Shown here piece by piece: positions 1 to 10,509 of a stretch of DNA of 64,000 bases (its first letter is position 1; every line of letters begins with the position of its first letter). The position numbers were made by a program, and so were the translations under genes. Source of the DNA: Xylogone sp. PMI_703 (taxonomy: Eukaryota > Ascomycota > Leotiomycetes). Below the pieces are notes generated by a model, which was given only the letters and a program-made list of their open reading frames with translations, did not search any database and was not told where the DNA came from. The stretch is from positions 6,386,001 through 6,450,000 of the forward strand of contig JAJTUQ010000002.1 in assembly GCA_021399445.1 (NCBI GenBank). The letters are read 5' to 3'.

Positions 1-1133
1 TAATGTATTACCATTGCGAATAAGTACCTATTCATTATTATTGATGCCACCTCTCGCGAGCGCCTAATCCATCACGGCTTACTTATCGTTGCGTTGCACA
101 TGCAAAACCCGTAGGCGTTCCCATGCTTACTCCGACCTGCCAACGCATACAGTCACAAGAATCCACCTCGTTGGAATGCACGATGAGCCGCAGAAGGCAA
201 CCGGTCCCCGTTTCCAAATCTGGCCCACTATCAGTAGTTCTGGCACCAGCACCAGCACCATCTAACGCAGACTATTTTGGCGCATTAACAGCTTAACTAC
301 TGCGAACGCGAAATAAGAAAAAAAAAGGGGGTATCTAGCTAGGAAAGAGGCTAGAAGGTACTCTCGAGCTTCTATCGGCAGTAACTAAGCGCCTCGAGAA
401 GAAAACATGTGACACCCGATATGGTAATAAAATGCCGTCTTACACAACTACTGCATACTACAGACAATACCCGACACGCGTATCGCGTATCAATATCGTA
501 CGAAACCAGGATCTTGCGCGGAGATTTCAATCAACTATCAATCAATTCGCGCTAATTATGACGGTAAATATACAGTATATCGCACATGCAAGTGGAATTC
601 CCTGGCTGCTGCAGAACGGTACGGGTAATCGGAGGTGAGACAGTGGATAACCTTAAACTCCGCCACCTTTTTCATGTACTCCAGCCTCTCTCCCGTGTCG
701 CGATCTGATTAAACCATAAACGCGCACTAGCTTTGATGACGCGCTGTGGTCTGTACGGCTTGGAACCTTGCAATCGAAGATCAAGCTTTGTTGCTGTCAT
801 GATGTAAGAGCAATCTAGAAGCAATGAGTATGGCAATCGTACTGTAATTCTTTTAACTCATTTAGGCATTCTACAGAATCTAGCTAATAACAATAAGGAG
901 CGTCGTATTATTTTTATTTTCTAACACTAATGCTGAAAAGCATTGCAGATCTCTGTCTAGACTCCGATATGTGGTGTAATCATCTACTAGACATCGTACA
1001 TCATGTACACAGCGTTGCCGATACGCGTATCAGGCAAACACTCACCGAACAAAATCATTCCTCTGAACGCCTGGATGTGACAATCACGATGCCATCCAAC
1101 CTTTGCATTTCAAGCAGTGTGGAAAGGCCCCTT
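1..1133. other. Intergenic, no gene recognised
   Basis: No open frame here shows a recognisable family, and the two short plus-strand frames (432-638, 930-1154) look like chance. A short CAGCAC/CACCAG-type triplet run sits near 240-262. I see no RNA gene. The next gene ends at 1134 on the minus strand, so this is its downstream side. Confidence 0.6.
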
Positions 1134-2369
1134 TTACTCGACAGCCAAGGTTGATGGTTTGGGCGCATACATCCTAAACTGGACAAAGATGATCGCATCC
1201 TCTGCCATTGTACCGAGAGATCCAATCAGCCACGGGAGATTGGTGAGCAAGTAATCCTTCTCCAAAGAATGGCACAGAATTCCGGCACCATATGTGGCAT
1301 TTCCTAGTAGAGATAACAAAAAGAATAGAAGCGCAAGCCCTGTAAGTAATTAGAAACTGTAGCCGGCAATCAACTAAGTAGATAATGATTACCTTCGCAT
1401 GATTTATCTCTGTAGTTCTTTATGATTTGTGGAATTCGAGCACTGATTGCAACGTTAGGAAATCTCAACATCTCGCAATGGCGGTGAAACACTCACCCCA
1501 AGTAACAAATTGCGCTGATATATCCCAGGATCTCAGCTCCAACAGGTATGTTCGTTGTCTCGGGACTTTCTCTTTGATCGGGAACTGGCGTCCAGATACC
1601 GGATCGCCATGCAATTGCCCATCCTGCCGCCCCGACAATCATGACCATGGCGATACTGACCGTATTTCGCACCCATGAGCTTCCATTTGAATTTTCATCT
1701 TCTTCCAATATCTTCGCCAGGGAATCCCGCTGCTGTCCACTTCGCGCAGAGGAACGTCTTCTATGGGAGCCTGGTAAACCTGTTGTATCACTGCTTCGTC
1801 GCCTACTGAGGAGTGGCTCTTCCTCTGACGCCGCCGATGCAACGGATGGGTGCCTTTGGGCACGGTTGGCGTTCACATGGTTGTAGTAGAGACATTGGCT
1901 GATAAGCACAAAATCGGCGAGACAGAAGTATACCGCAAGTGCAGTAACTGTAGGAACAAGCCCGGCCCAGATAGCACCTGGATTGGAGGTCAGTATAAGG
2001 ACGCCACAACGATACAGCAAAGCGCTTCCGTTGAAGGTTGTGATTATACGTAGAAGGAGCAATTGGGCAGTGAGGAGGAGAGAGCTATACGTACCAGATA
2101 GGTTTGTTATGTCTCCCACTAGCCACACAAATAGAAACAATAAGGAAATACCCTCCGCGCTTCCAGTCCTGTAGTTCAGGATAAGTTGCGGTACCTAGAT
2201 TTCGATAAGTCTCAAGTGACTCGCGTTACGCCAGAGCTAATGAATCACGACTCACCAGGAGAAAGATCCAAGTGGCAAGGCTTATGCTTCCAAATATACC
2301 TGATAAGGCTTCCTGGAAAGATAACGCCGGCGATAAGGTATAGAAGGAGGATATAACAAGAGAGGCCAT
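1134..2369 (-). CDS. PQ-loop repeat membrane protein (vacuolar/lysosomal amino-acid transporter type)
   Basis: Predicted 316-residue multi-pass membrane protein in five exons: 2369-2256, 2194-2095, 1977-1497, 1442-1393 and 1339-1134. All junctions keep frame. Two PQ motifs are visible, at about residues 40-41 (VPQLILNYR) and 236-237 (RIPQIIKNYR), each followed by hydrophobic segments. The GDITNLSG stretch is characteristic of the family. A soluble, Ser/Arg-rich loop separates the two halves (roughly residues 105-190). Family members (yeast Ypq1-3, animal PQLC2) export cationic amino acids from vacuoles or lysosomes; substrate here is inferred only. The ATG at 2369 opens directly into the first hydrophobic helix, as in homologues. 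Confidence 0.88.
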
Positions 2370-2694
2370 TGTAAAGACTCCTCTCGATTGTTAATTGAAG
2401 CGATTCGACTGAATTCTCATGAGAAAGATGCTTCGCAAGAAGTCGGTTGTGACTAAGTTTGCTTAAAATACGAAGGCTGTGATAGGCTTTTTCTTGCTGA
2501 AGCCAGCCTTCCGATTGAGAATAGCGCCTACTGATAAGAGGTAAGCGCGTCGATCATGCGCGCATAATTGTTGCGCATGGGGCACGTTCGCCTGACTACT
2601 GAACGCGACAGATCCACTCTAGCTACGGACCGTAATAATTATGTCTCGTGAGCTTTTGCGGTGATTACCACGAAAGTAATCTTGATCTGTGAAG

Positions 2695-3434
2695 ATGAGG
2701 CATCATATTCTGCTTTTTGGTGGATCGGGCATCTGCGGGGTTATCTTTGCTCATGCTGCTCTGGCTGCAGGTCACAGGCTGACTTTGTATGTTCGCACAC
2801 CTTCCAAAGTTCCAGAGGATATCAGATCTCACGTGGATGTCACCATTATTGAAGGTCAATTGGATAATATCGAAGGGCTAAAGCAGACCGCTTCTTGTGG
2901 CGCGGATACCTTCGTATCTTTTACTGGACCAACTTTGGGACGAAAGGATGGAATTGTATTTTGAAACCCTTCATCTACCGCCTACGTCACAAGTCCGTTG
3001 CTAATGGGACCGTACAGCCAATTACCTCTGCCCTCAAACTCTTATACCCAATGCTACTTGAGAATGGGACTACCAATCGTATTCTAGTACTGTCAACCCC
3101 CTCTTATTCTGCGCCTGAGGATACCCATAGCTTCAAATGGTTTATGGCCATACAGTTCTATATACGTCTGTTTGGAGGCGACGCATATAAGGAGATAAAC
3201 GGCATCAGCAATACAACAGTAGCATTAGGAGACAAAATAGACTGGACACTTTTTCGGGTTCCTTTATTAAAGGGAACAAGGCTTGGCGAGAATGATGGAG
3301 ATCTTGCTGAGGCCTTCGTGGGCAAGTCAAAGGATGGCCTCAGTTTAGATAGGGGTCGTTTGGCTCTCTGGGTTTTGAAGGAGATTGATGAGAAGAAATG
3401 GGTCCATAAATGCCCTTTGATAAGCAACACATAA
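2695..3434 (+). CDS. NAD(P)-binding Rossmann-fold protein, NmrA-like
   Basis: Two exons, 2695-2955 and 3018-3434, give about 225 residues. The 62-bp intron starts GTATTT and ends TACAG, with a CTAAT branch-like site just upstream of the acceptor; splicing joins GRKDGI to PITSALK in frame. Without it the frame stops at once. The N-terminus has a beta strand followed by GGSGICG, the dinucleotide-binding glycine motif. The rest fits atypical short-chain dehydrogenases of the NmrA/NAD(P)H-binding group, which lack the classical YxxxK site. The substrate is unknown. The start is the ATG at 2695; upstream in-frame codons are not ATG. Confidence 0.75.
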
Positions 3435-3576
3435 CCCAGTGGAACAGCATAGAACGACCTTGAATAGTCACTTATTGCCTCCCGAAGAGACACTCATTTG
3501 AGGCACAGGCAAATCTTGGATATCTGAGCAAGCTTCTGGGGGTTCATCATGAGATGTAAGCGGTCATATCTCGACT

Positions 3577-4212
3577 TCAATCGAAATGGGTGGCAACATG
3601 GTGAGAAACAGCGGCTTCATCACCTTTGAATTGACCACATACTGGGCACAGCAAGGTTTCGACATTTGAGGACGAGTTTGCTGAAGCCGACCGAACACCA
3701 GCTTCTGAGTCTTCTCGTAGTGGATGGCCGACAGGGAGGAAATCTTCAAGATTGTACACTGTCTTGGGAGTAGCCATATTGGCTTCTTCCCGAATATCAC
3801 GATACCGCATCCTTGTCCGGGAATTTGGGGTTTCCGCTGGAGATCCATTGGAGATTTCACCATTTCGACCCAATCCGCTCAAACCCGCGGATGCAGTTCT
3901 TGCTTCATCTTCACTAACCATTCTTTGAACTCTCCCAACTCTGCCATCCACAAGTCGCACCTTAATTCCGCGTGGATGGTTACCATTCGTAAGTATCTCT
4001 GCAACAAATCCCTGCACCTCCCGACCGGTTGGCTGGTCAACTTTTAGAACAATAGAAACAGCTGCCCCATTTATGACTTGATCTGTCCCTGGAACACTTC
4101 CCGTGGTTGCTGTCTGCCTACAAAAGCCACCATGGGATGCTCCTCGTCCCCTACCTCTACCTCTGTCACTCTGTGGCTGCCGACCTTGACGATTTCGAGG
4201 CCGTTGCATCAT
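3577..4212 (-). CDS. YwbE-domain (DUF2196) protein with C-terminal C2H2-type zinc finger
   Basis: Single-exon frame of 211 residues. Residues 12-26 are Arg/Gly-rich (RGRGRGRG). Residues about 47-99 match the small YwbE domain: VSIVLKVDQPTG, then the diagnostic HPRGIKVRL and GRVGRV. This domain occurs alone in bacteria and in plant and fungal proteins of unknown function. The C-terminus carries CPVCGQF...HHVATH with Cys189, Cys192, His205 and His209, a Cx2C-x12-Hx3H spacing typical of a C2H2 or UBZ-like finger. An RNA- or nucleic-acid-linked role is inferred from the RGG-like tract and the basic domain. Two ATGs are adjacent at 4212 and 4209, and either could start it. It is divergent from the SR-protein gene at 4564. 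Confidence 0.75.
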   Translation of the reverse strand: MMQRPRNRQGRQPQSDRGRGRGRGASHGGFCRQTATTGSVPGTDQVINGAAVSIVLKVDQPTGREVQGFVAEILTNGNHPRGIKVRLVDGRVGRVQRMVSEDEARTASAGLSGLGRNGEISNGSPAETPNSRTRMRYRDIREEANMATPKTVYNLEDFLPVGHPLREDSEAGVRSASANSSSNVETLLCPVCGQFKGDEAAVSHHVATHFD

Positions 4213-4563
4213 TCTTGAGACTTGAATATATCGAGAGCCGTGTGATGATCATTCGGAGTCCAGATGCATGAGTACCAGTGAAAATAGCATTCGCTTCAAG
4301 GTTGCACCACGAACTTTTCGTTAATTTAGCTACCACTTGTTCGATCACGTCCTACTTATTAAGTTATGTAATTTTCAGGACCGCCTAAATCTCTAATCTG
4401 CATACCAACCCCGTCGCTAAGATGTGAAAGCCTCAGCCTTCCGCATTGTAGCCTTAGGCTCTCAAAAGTAACAAGATCGACGCGTGCGCCATTGTGCATC
4501 CAAAACTAGATAGCTAGATTTACTTTTCTTCAAGAAGACGACGTACCTGATTTATATTTCACG
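4213..4563. promoter_or_regulatory. Shared divergent intergenic region
   Basis: 351 bp separate two head-to-head genes (YwbE-like on minus, SR protein on plus), so it probably holds both promoters. No clear TATA box or operator could be singled out. A CTTTTCTTC pyrimidine stretch lies about 40 bases before the plus-strand ATG, as is common in fungal leaders. Confidence 0.35.
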
Positions 4564-5503
4564 ATGACATCTAGATCGCCATCCCGTGGCCGAAGCCGCA
4601 CTCGTTCACCTTATTCTGAAGAGTCTCGCGGTCATCGCGACCTGAGCCGATCTGTTTCAAGACCCCGGCGTACTATATCACCACGCTCTCCTAGCAGAAC
4701 TCCAAGGCGTAACGGCAGATACAGAAGCGGAAGTCGGAGTCGAAGTCGCAGCTATGGAAGAAGCAGAAGTGCTAGCCCTGTCAGAAGCACAAAGGTTGGA
4801 ACGCCTCCTCTCGGACGCATGTAAATGGCTAATTGGAGCAGGTGGTTGTAGAGAAACTCACCAAGAACGTGAACGAGGATCACTTGCGTGAAATCTTCGG
4901 CTCTTATGGCACTATCAAAGATCTTGATATGCCAATGAATAGACAATGTAGGGGCTTTAATATTTAAAGTTGGGTGATGCTAACATCGTAGTAGTCATGA
5001 CCAATCGAGGCACGGCTTATATTCTCTACGAGTCAGAAGCAGATGCTGAATCTGCTATTGCCCATATGCATGAATCGCAAATCGATGGCGCGGTTATTAA
5101 CGTATCAATTGTCCTTCCACGTCGAAAATTCTCACCATCTCCTCCGATAGCAAGACGTGGGGCGAATTTTGATCCACGAGGCCCTCCACCAGCTTCTTTC
5201 CGAGGCCCTCCTGCCTCCCGAAGACGCCCTTCTCCTGGGTTCAGCAGGGCAGATAGAAACTTCGACACCTACAGGCCCAGGTCCCTCTCGCGCTCACGCT
5301 CCCCCAGAAGACATAGAACTCGCTCTAGATCCGTTACTTCAAGATCTCGTTCACCACCTAGAAGAAGAGGAGGAAGAAGAGATAGCTTTGGACGTGGCGG
5401 AGGAGGTAGGAGAAGGCGAAGCCCTAGCTATAGTAGTTATAGCAGTTATGAAGACCGAAGCCGGAGTAGAAGCCGTGGGCGTGATGGTAGAGGATGGCGA
5501 TAA
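4564..5503 (+). CDS. SR-type RNA-binding splicing factor, RNPS1-like
   Basis: Three exons (4564-4794, 4842-4947, 4995-5503) encode 281 residues. The N-terminal 77 residues are an Arg/Ser domain. An RRM follows (about residues 78-154), with VVVEKLTKNVNEDHL as the first strand and helix, and RGTAYILYES at the RNP1 position. The C-terminus is a long RS/RGG domain. The 47-bp introns are at the short end for fungi. In the second, a TAGTAG acceptor must use its last AG to restore QFMTNRGT. RNPS1 joins the exon-junction and ASAP complexes and acts in splicing and mRNA surveillance; that role is inferred from domain order. Fungal homologues are usually called RNP-domain SR proteins. Confidence 0.85.
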
Positions 5504-6250
5504 TTCAAGGAAGGAGTAATAATTTGGTCATATTCTTCACAGCGACGGCGTTTGGGAATTGCCTAGCGAGGCCTACAATAAATGCGGCTCTCCATCTGTT
5601 ACGGAGCCAGTTTACTCTTTTGTACAATTAGGCTTAGCTTATAGCTGAAAGATAGCTCAAGTAATAACCATGCAATAAATGGACGGCGATTCTTTTAAGG
5701 CTTCAACAATGTAACAGCGTTTTCATATGCAAGATGGTGTTGAATAAGGCTAAGAAGTATTAGAATGACATACTTGTAGTTCATGAATCAAAAGATCAAA
5801 TGCAGGCGTCCCCACATTTAAATACTTTAAAGGCAGCCGTGGATTAATGACAGCAGAATAAACTGCTTGTACATCTTGCACCGGCATAGAGACCCATAGA
5901 CTATGCCGTTAACGTATCTAAAATATGCACGCTATTAGTTAAACGGGGCTTGCTCAAGGCTCGCTTATGTAACATCCTAAAGAAATGATGCACGACGCGC
6001 ATGGACGCGACTTCTGGCATTTGAACGACTCCTATCTCTTCATGACTATGCAGAGATGGTAACTCTATAACACTTTAAATATCAATACCAATGCTTTGTC
6101 AGGTGTACGGACCTCTAATTTGTTGGGAAGGAGTCCCAATAGGGTAGTTAAAATTTATTAGGCTATCAAACTTTAGACCGTACGAGAAAAGCCTCATCAC
6201 TGTATCCATATATCAAGAGGTGGCTATTGCCCCTCACAAACTAGGTCATC
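5504..6250. other. Intergenic, no gene recognised
   Basis: About 750 bp between two plus-strand genes. No conserved frame or RNA gene seen. It should contain the SR-gene 3' end and the promoter of the SNF2 gene. Confidence 0.5.
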
Positions 6251-9200
6251 ATGGAGCAAAATATACCGTCCTCTTCACAAGGCTCTCTTTCGATTGCTGA
6301 GTTGATGAATGAAATTGCCTTTCAGAAAGTTCTTTTATCCTCGATAGATGATTCCGTGGAAGACCGGGAGGACGCCGAGGCTGAGGTTAGGGCAGAGATC
6401 AAAGCCCTGGAAAGGCAGTTGCGGGCCTTGCGACAAGGCGCATCAACTAGAGATTTTACTCCAAGCCAATCTACACCGTTAAATGGTTCTGATGTTTCAT
6501 CAAACATGTCTTCTCGGAGTGACTCCCGGTGTAAGTACTCTAAGCCTTGTCATCCCTTTCAGACTAACACAAGGATAGCCCTGAATTCAAGCCCGGCAAA
6601 GGGTGCATTTCCATCCATGGCCTCTACTCCTGATCCTCAAGAGTTTGATGATAGCCTTATTGAAACGCCAAAGGCTGTTCTTCCAACAAGGAAACGAGCC
6701 TACTCTGGACATTCAGGTGGCAATCTAGGGCCACAAGTCAATAAGTCTCGACGCACGTCACCAAGCCCTTATGCTGATCCTGGCTCAACCGCTTCATCAA
6801 CCGGCAGAGTATGGCAAGAACGTGGTACCTCTCTAGAGCCATCTTCAGATAATGAATTTGAAGATTTTGATAAGGAGTTCTTCAAGAGACAACAGCAAGA
6901 AGAACAAAGAATCCGGCGAGAAAAGTTGGACGCAGAGTTTGCACGTAAGATTCAGAATGAAGAATCAGATCCTGCACCGAGAGACCCTCCCCCTTCGCAA
7001 CACCAAGGACCTTCCGCCTTTGATAGAATTAATGGTGTGCGTCCTCCTCCGGTTAGAGCCCCAATATTACCACCACCTGCACCTTCATTCATGAGTTTAA
7101 GGGCACCGCCGGGAGCATATCCAAGTGACGAAGAAGATGAAGAAGATGAAAGTGATGATTATGGCGACTCTGATCTGGAGATTATCCCAAGCTCAGCTTT
7201 CCATGGTAATAGCAAGAACAAAGACCCATTTGCCTCTTCAAGAGTGTATCAAACATCCAATTATCCTCTTAATTCGGTCCATGGCAGACTGCAGAGTGCG
7301 GCAAACGGTCCCGGATTGCAGCAACCTGGACACATGCCCAACCCATATGGAATGATGGGTAATTACGCTGGAGGTTATCCGAACGCATCTGGCTCTGGCT
7401 CTAGCTCAAGTGGATACGGTCCTCACAATGCATACTACGGAAGCACGCAGCATAGCATGTCTATGGCTAACGGTCTCTCAAAGATCATTGATTACACTTC
7501 TTCGGCTCTGTATGATCGGGAACATGGATATCTATATGATGATCGCTATGCTGAACAGGTTGATTACATTGTTAACGATCCGCGCAAGACAACCGAGGAG
7601 ATTACGGCTTTGCTAGAGAATATACGACCTGATTCGGAACTGCCTGCTGAGAATAGAGAAGGAACCCCTGACGGTTTAAAGTATCCCCTTGTGAGTTCAC
7701 TGTGGCGAGTTATGGTCTCATTGCTGACATCAATTAGTATGAACATCAAAAGCTAGCCCTTACATGGCTGAAGTCCATGGAAGAAGGTACAAATAAGGGT
7801 GGTATACTGGCCGATGATATGGGACTTGGTAAAACAATCAGTTCTTTAGCGTTGATTTTGAGCCGTCCTTCAACTGATCGCGGACGAAAAGTAAGTTTGT
7901 ATTCCTTAAGAAGCAAAAGATGTTTGATTTCTGGTTTAATAAATCGTCTTGTGACTTGTATTTCTAACAACTAACTCAGACAACTCTCATTGTTGGTCCT
8001 GTGGCTTTGGTACGCCAGTGGGAACGAGAGATTCGAACAAAGACGAAGGCGTCTCATAAATTAAGCACTCACATGGTTCATGGCCAAGCGCGCAAACTAA
8101 CATGGGACGAGCTCCGTAACTTTGATATCGTATTGACCACATATGGCACTCTTGGAGCAGAATACAGTCGGATGAAAGTCTATCTCGAAAAGCAGAAGGA
8201 GCGTGGCAACAATCAAATTGATGAAACTCCAATGAAGAAGCTCTTCCCCCTTTTGGGTCCGAAAAGTTTATTCTATCGGGTTATTCTTGATGAGGCACAG
8301 TACATCAAAAACAAAACCACCAAAGCTGCCCTAGCCGCATGCCAACTCAAGTCCTTGACAAGATTTTGTCTTACTGGCACCCCTATGATGAACAACGTTG
8401 GAGAACTATATTCCCTTATTCATTTCCTAAGGATTCGGCCTTACAATGAGTGGTCGAGATTCTCAGCAGATTTTGGTAAGCTTACAAAAGGGGGCTCAAA
8501 AGATAGGGAAATGAAGAACGCGATGCTTAAACTCCAAGCGGTCCTTAAGGCGATTCTTCTCCGGCGCACAAAGAAATCTCTTATTGATGGGAAGCCTATC
8601 ATCACTCTTCCTCCAAAGACTGAAGAAATCAAGCATGTGGTTTTCAGTGATGATGAGCAGGCGTATTACAGGGCTCTTGAAACCCAAACGCAGCTTCAAT
8701 TCAATAAGTACATGAGGGCTGGAACGGTTGGCAAGAATTATTCCAATATATTGGTTCTCCTCCTTCGACTTCGCCAATGCTGCTGTCATCCCCATCTTAT
8801 TACAGATCTTGATGAAGCTCCTACCGAAATATCAAAAACTGATATGATAAAGCTTGCTGAGTCGCTTGCACCTGAGGTAGTTGGCAGATTACTTGCTGCC
8901 GAAGCCTTTGAATGTCCAGTGTGCTATGACGGTGTTCCAAACCCGCGCATCGTTATCCCCTGTGGTCATGATACATGCTCTGAATGTCTAAGCAAACTTA
9001 TGGATCAGGCAGTCCAGCAAGGAGTCGCAAATGGCAATGAAGGCGCACCTGTTTCGAAGTGTCCGACCTGTCGTGGGAAGATTGAGATGGATAAAGTGAT
9101 TGACTATAAATCATTTAAGAAGGTCCATGTGCCAAATGCATCGGATGACGCGTCTGCAAGTGAAACTGATAGTTCTTCTGATGATTCTTCAGATGAGGAT

Positions 9201-10094
9201 GACTCAGATGACGCAGACGGCGATGATGATGATGCCGATAACTATGGTAACTTGAAGGGCTTTATTGTACCTGACGATATCGAATCGAGCGACGCTTCTG
9301 ATGGAGAAAATGATAGTGGTTCCGGTAAAGCACCAGAAACGATAGAGCCTACGGAAGAAGAAACTAGCAAGAAAAAGAAAGATAAACAAAAACAGAAGAA
9401 AAAGGTTAAGAAAGTCAAAGCAAAGGGGAAGGGAAAAGAAAAACAGGGAAGGGGAAAGAAAAAGCACCTCTCTATTGCGATGATGAAGAAGAATTCGAAC
9501 ACAGCGGAAGGGCGTCGTCGCTACATGCGGTATCTGCGCAAGAATTGGCAGCCGTCAGCTAAAACGAACAAGTGCATCGAACTCCTTAAACAATTCCATG
9601 ACGAGGGAAAGAAGACAATTGTCTTCAGTCAATTTGTATCGCTCCTTGACCTCCTCCAAATCCCCATTGAGAAGGAAGGTTGGGCATTTGAACGCTATGA
9701 CGGCGGTATGAATGCTGAGGCTCGGAATGCAGCAATAGTAAGATTTACGGACAAACCCGATTGCAAGATCATGCTTGTATCACTTAAGGCCGGTAATGCC
9801 GGTCTTAATTTGGTTGCTGCATCTCGTGTTATAATTCTTGATCCATTCTGGAACCCTTTCGTCGAGATGCAAGCTGTCGATCGAGCATATCGTATCGGAC
9901 AGCAGAATCCAGTCGAGGTTCATCGAATCTTGATTGAAGCTACTGTTGAGGATCGCATTATTGAACTTCAAGAAAAGAAGAGGAAACTTGTTGACGCAGC
10001 ACTCGATGAAAAGGCTCATAAATCTCTTGGCCGTCTCGATGTACGCCAGTTGGCTTTCTTATTTGGTGTTGATGGCAATAGAGCCACCACCTAG
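6251..10094 (+). CDS. SNF2-family ATPase with internal RING finger (Uls1/Rad5/Rad16 type)
   Basis: Four exons (6251-6530, 6579-7690, 7738-7890, 7980-10094) give about 1,219 residues. The first 460 are disordered and low-complexity. The ATPase starts with GGILADDMGLGKT (Walker A near residue 495) and DEAQ (near 620). A C3HC4 RING finger (CPVCYDG...CGHDTCSEC...CPTC, about 817-880) is inserted between the two helicase lobes, as in Rad5, Rad16, HLTF and Uls1. An Asp/Ser/Glu-rich block and then a Lys-rich block (about 900-1015) follow. The C-terminal lobe has QAVDRAYRIGQ. No HIRAN domain is seen at the N-terminus, which favours Uls1/S. pombe Rrp1-2 over Rad5. Known members are DNA translocases with SUMO-targeted ubiquitin ligase or recombination roles in the nucleus. 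Confidence 0.9.
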
Positions 10095-10509
10095 GGTCGA
10101 TATGGAATACGGTATAAGAAGCGTCCATGGAATGAGGGCTGTATTATAGACTTCTTCGCTTCTACTGTATCATATGACGACGCATGGGCTTATTGCTTGA
10201 TCGTGGGAATCTCAGGCGTTTAGGTTGGCATCTGGTAGATGTGACAAAAATATTAGGGGGTCATGGCATGATGGTGCTCTTCACTAAATTGTCTTTCATT
10301 ACTGCCAGCAGCTAAGATAGCTTAGACTTCTGAGAAATAATTGTTATTAAATTCGTTCGCGGAACATATCGCCCTTGAGCCTCTTACTATACTTCAATAT
10401 TACGGTGCAGAATCCAGCCCCCGGGTATTTACAAAGCGTAGATAAAACTCCTCAACTCCAGCAACTACAGGAATACTCCCTTAGAATTACCCAAATTATA
10501 GCTGTATGT
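10095..10509. other. Convergent 3' spacer
   Basis: 415 bp between the ends of two convergent genes; presumably both 3' untranslated ends. No gene or RNA recognised. Confidence 0.5.

Noticed and set aside
2895..3434. Frameshift in the NmrA-like gene
   Set aside because: The change of phase is explained by a 62-bp GT...AG intron that restores a sensible protein.
5157..5519. 120-codon acidic frame over the SR protein gene
   Set aside because: It is the alternative phase of Arg/Ser repeats, not a separate gene.
9204..9502. Minus-strand Phe/Leu-rich frames
   Set aside because: They are the antisense of the Lys-rich block in the SNF2 gene.
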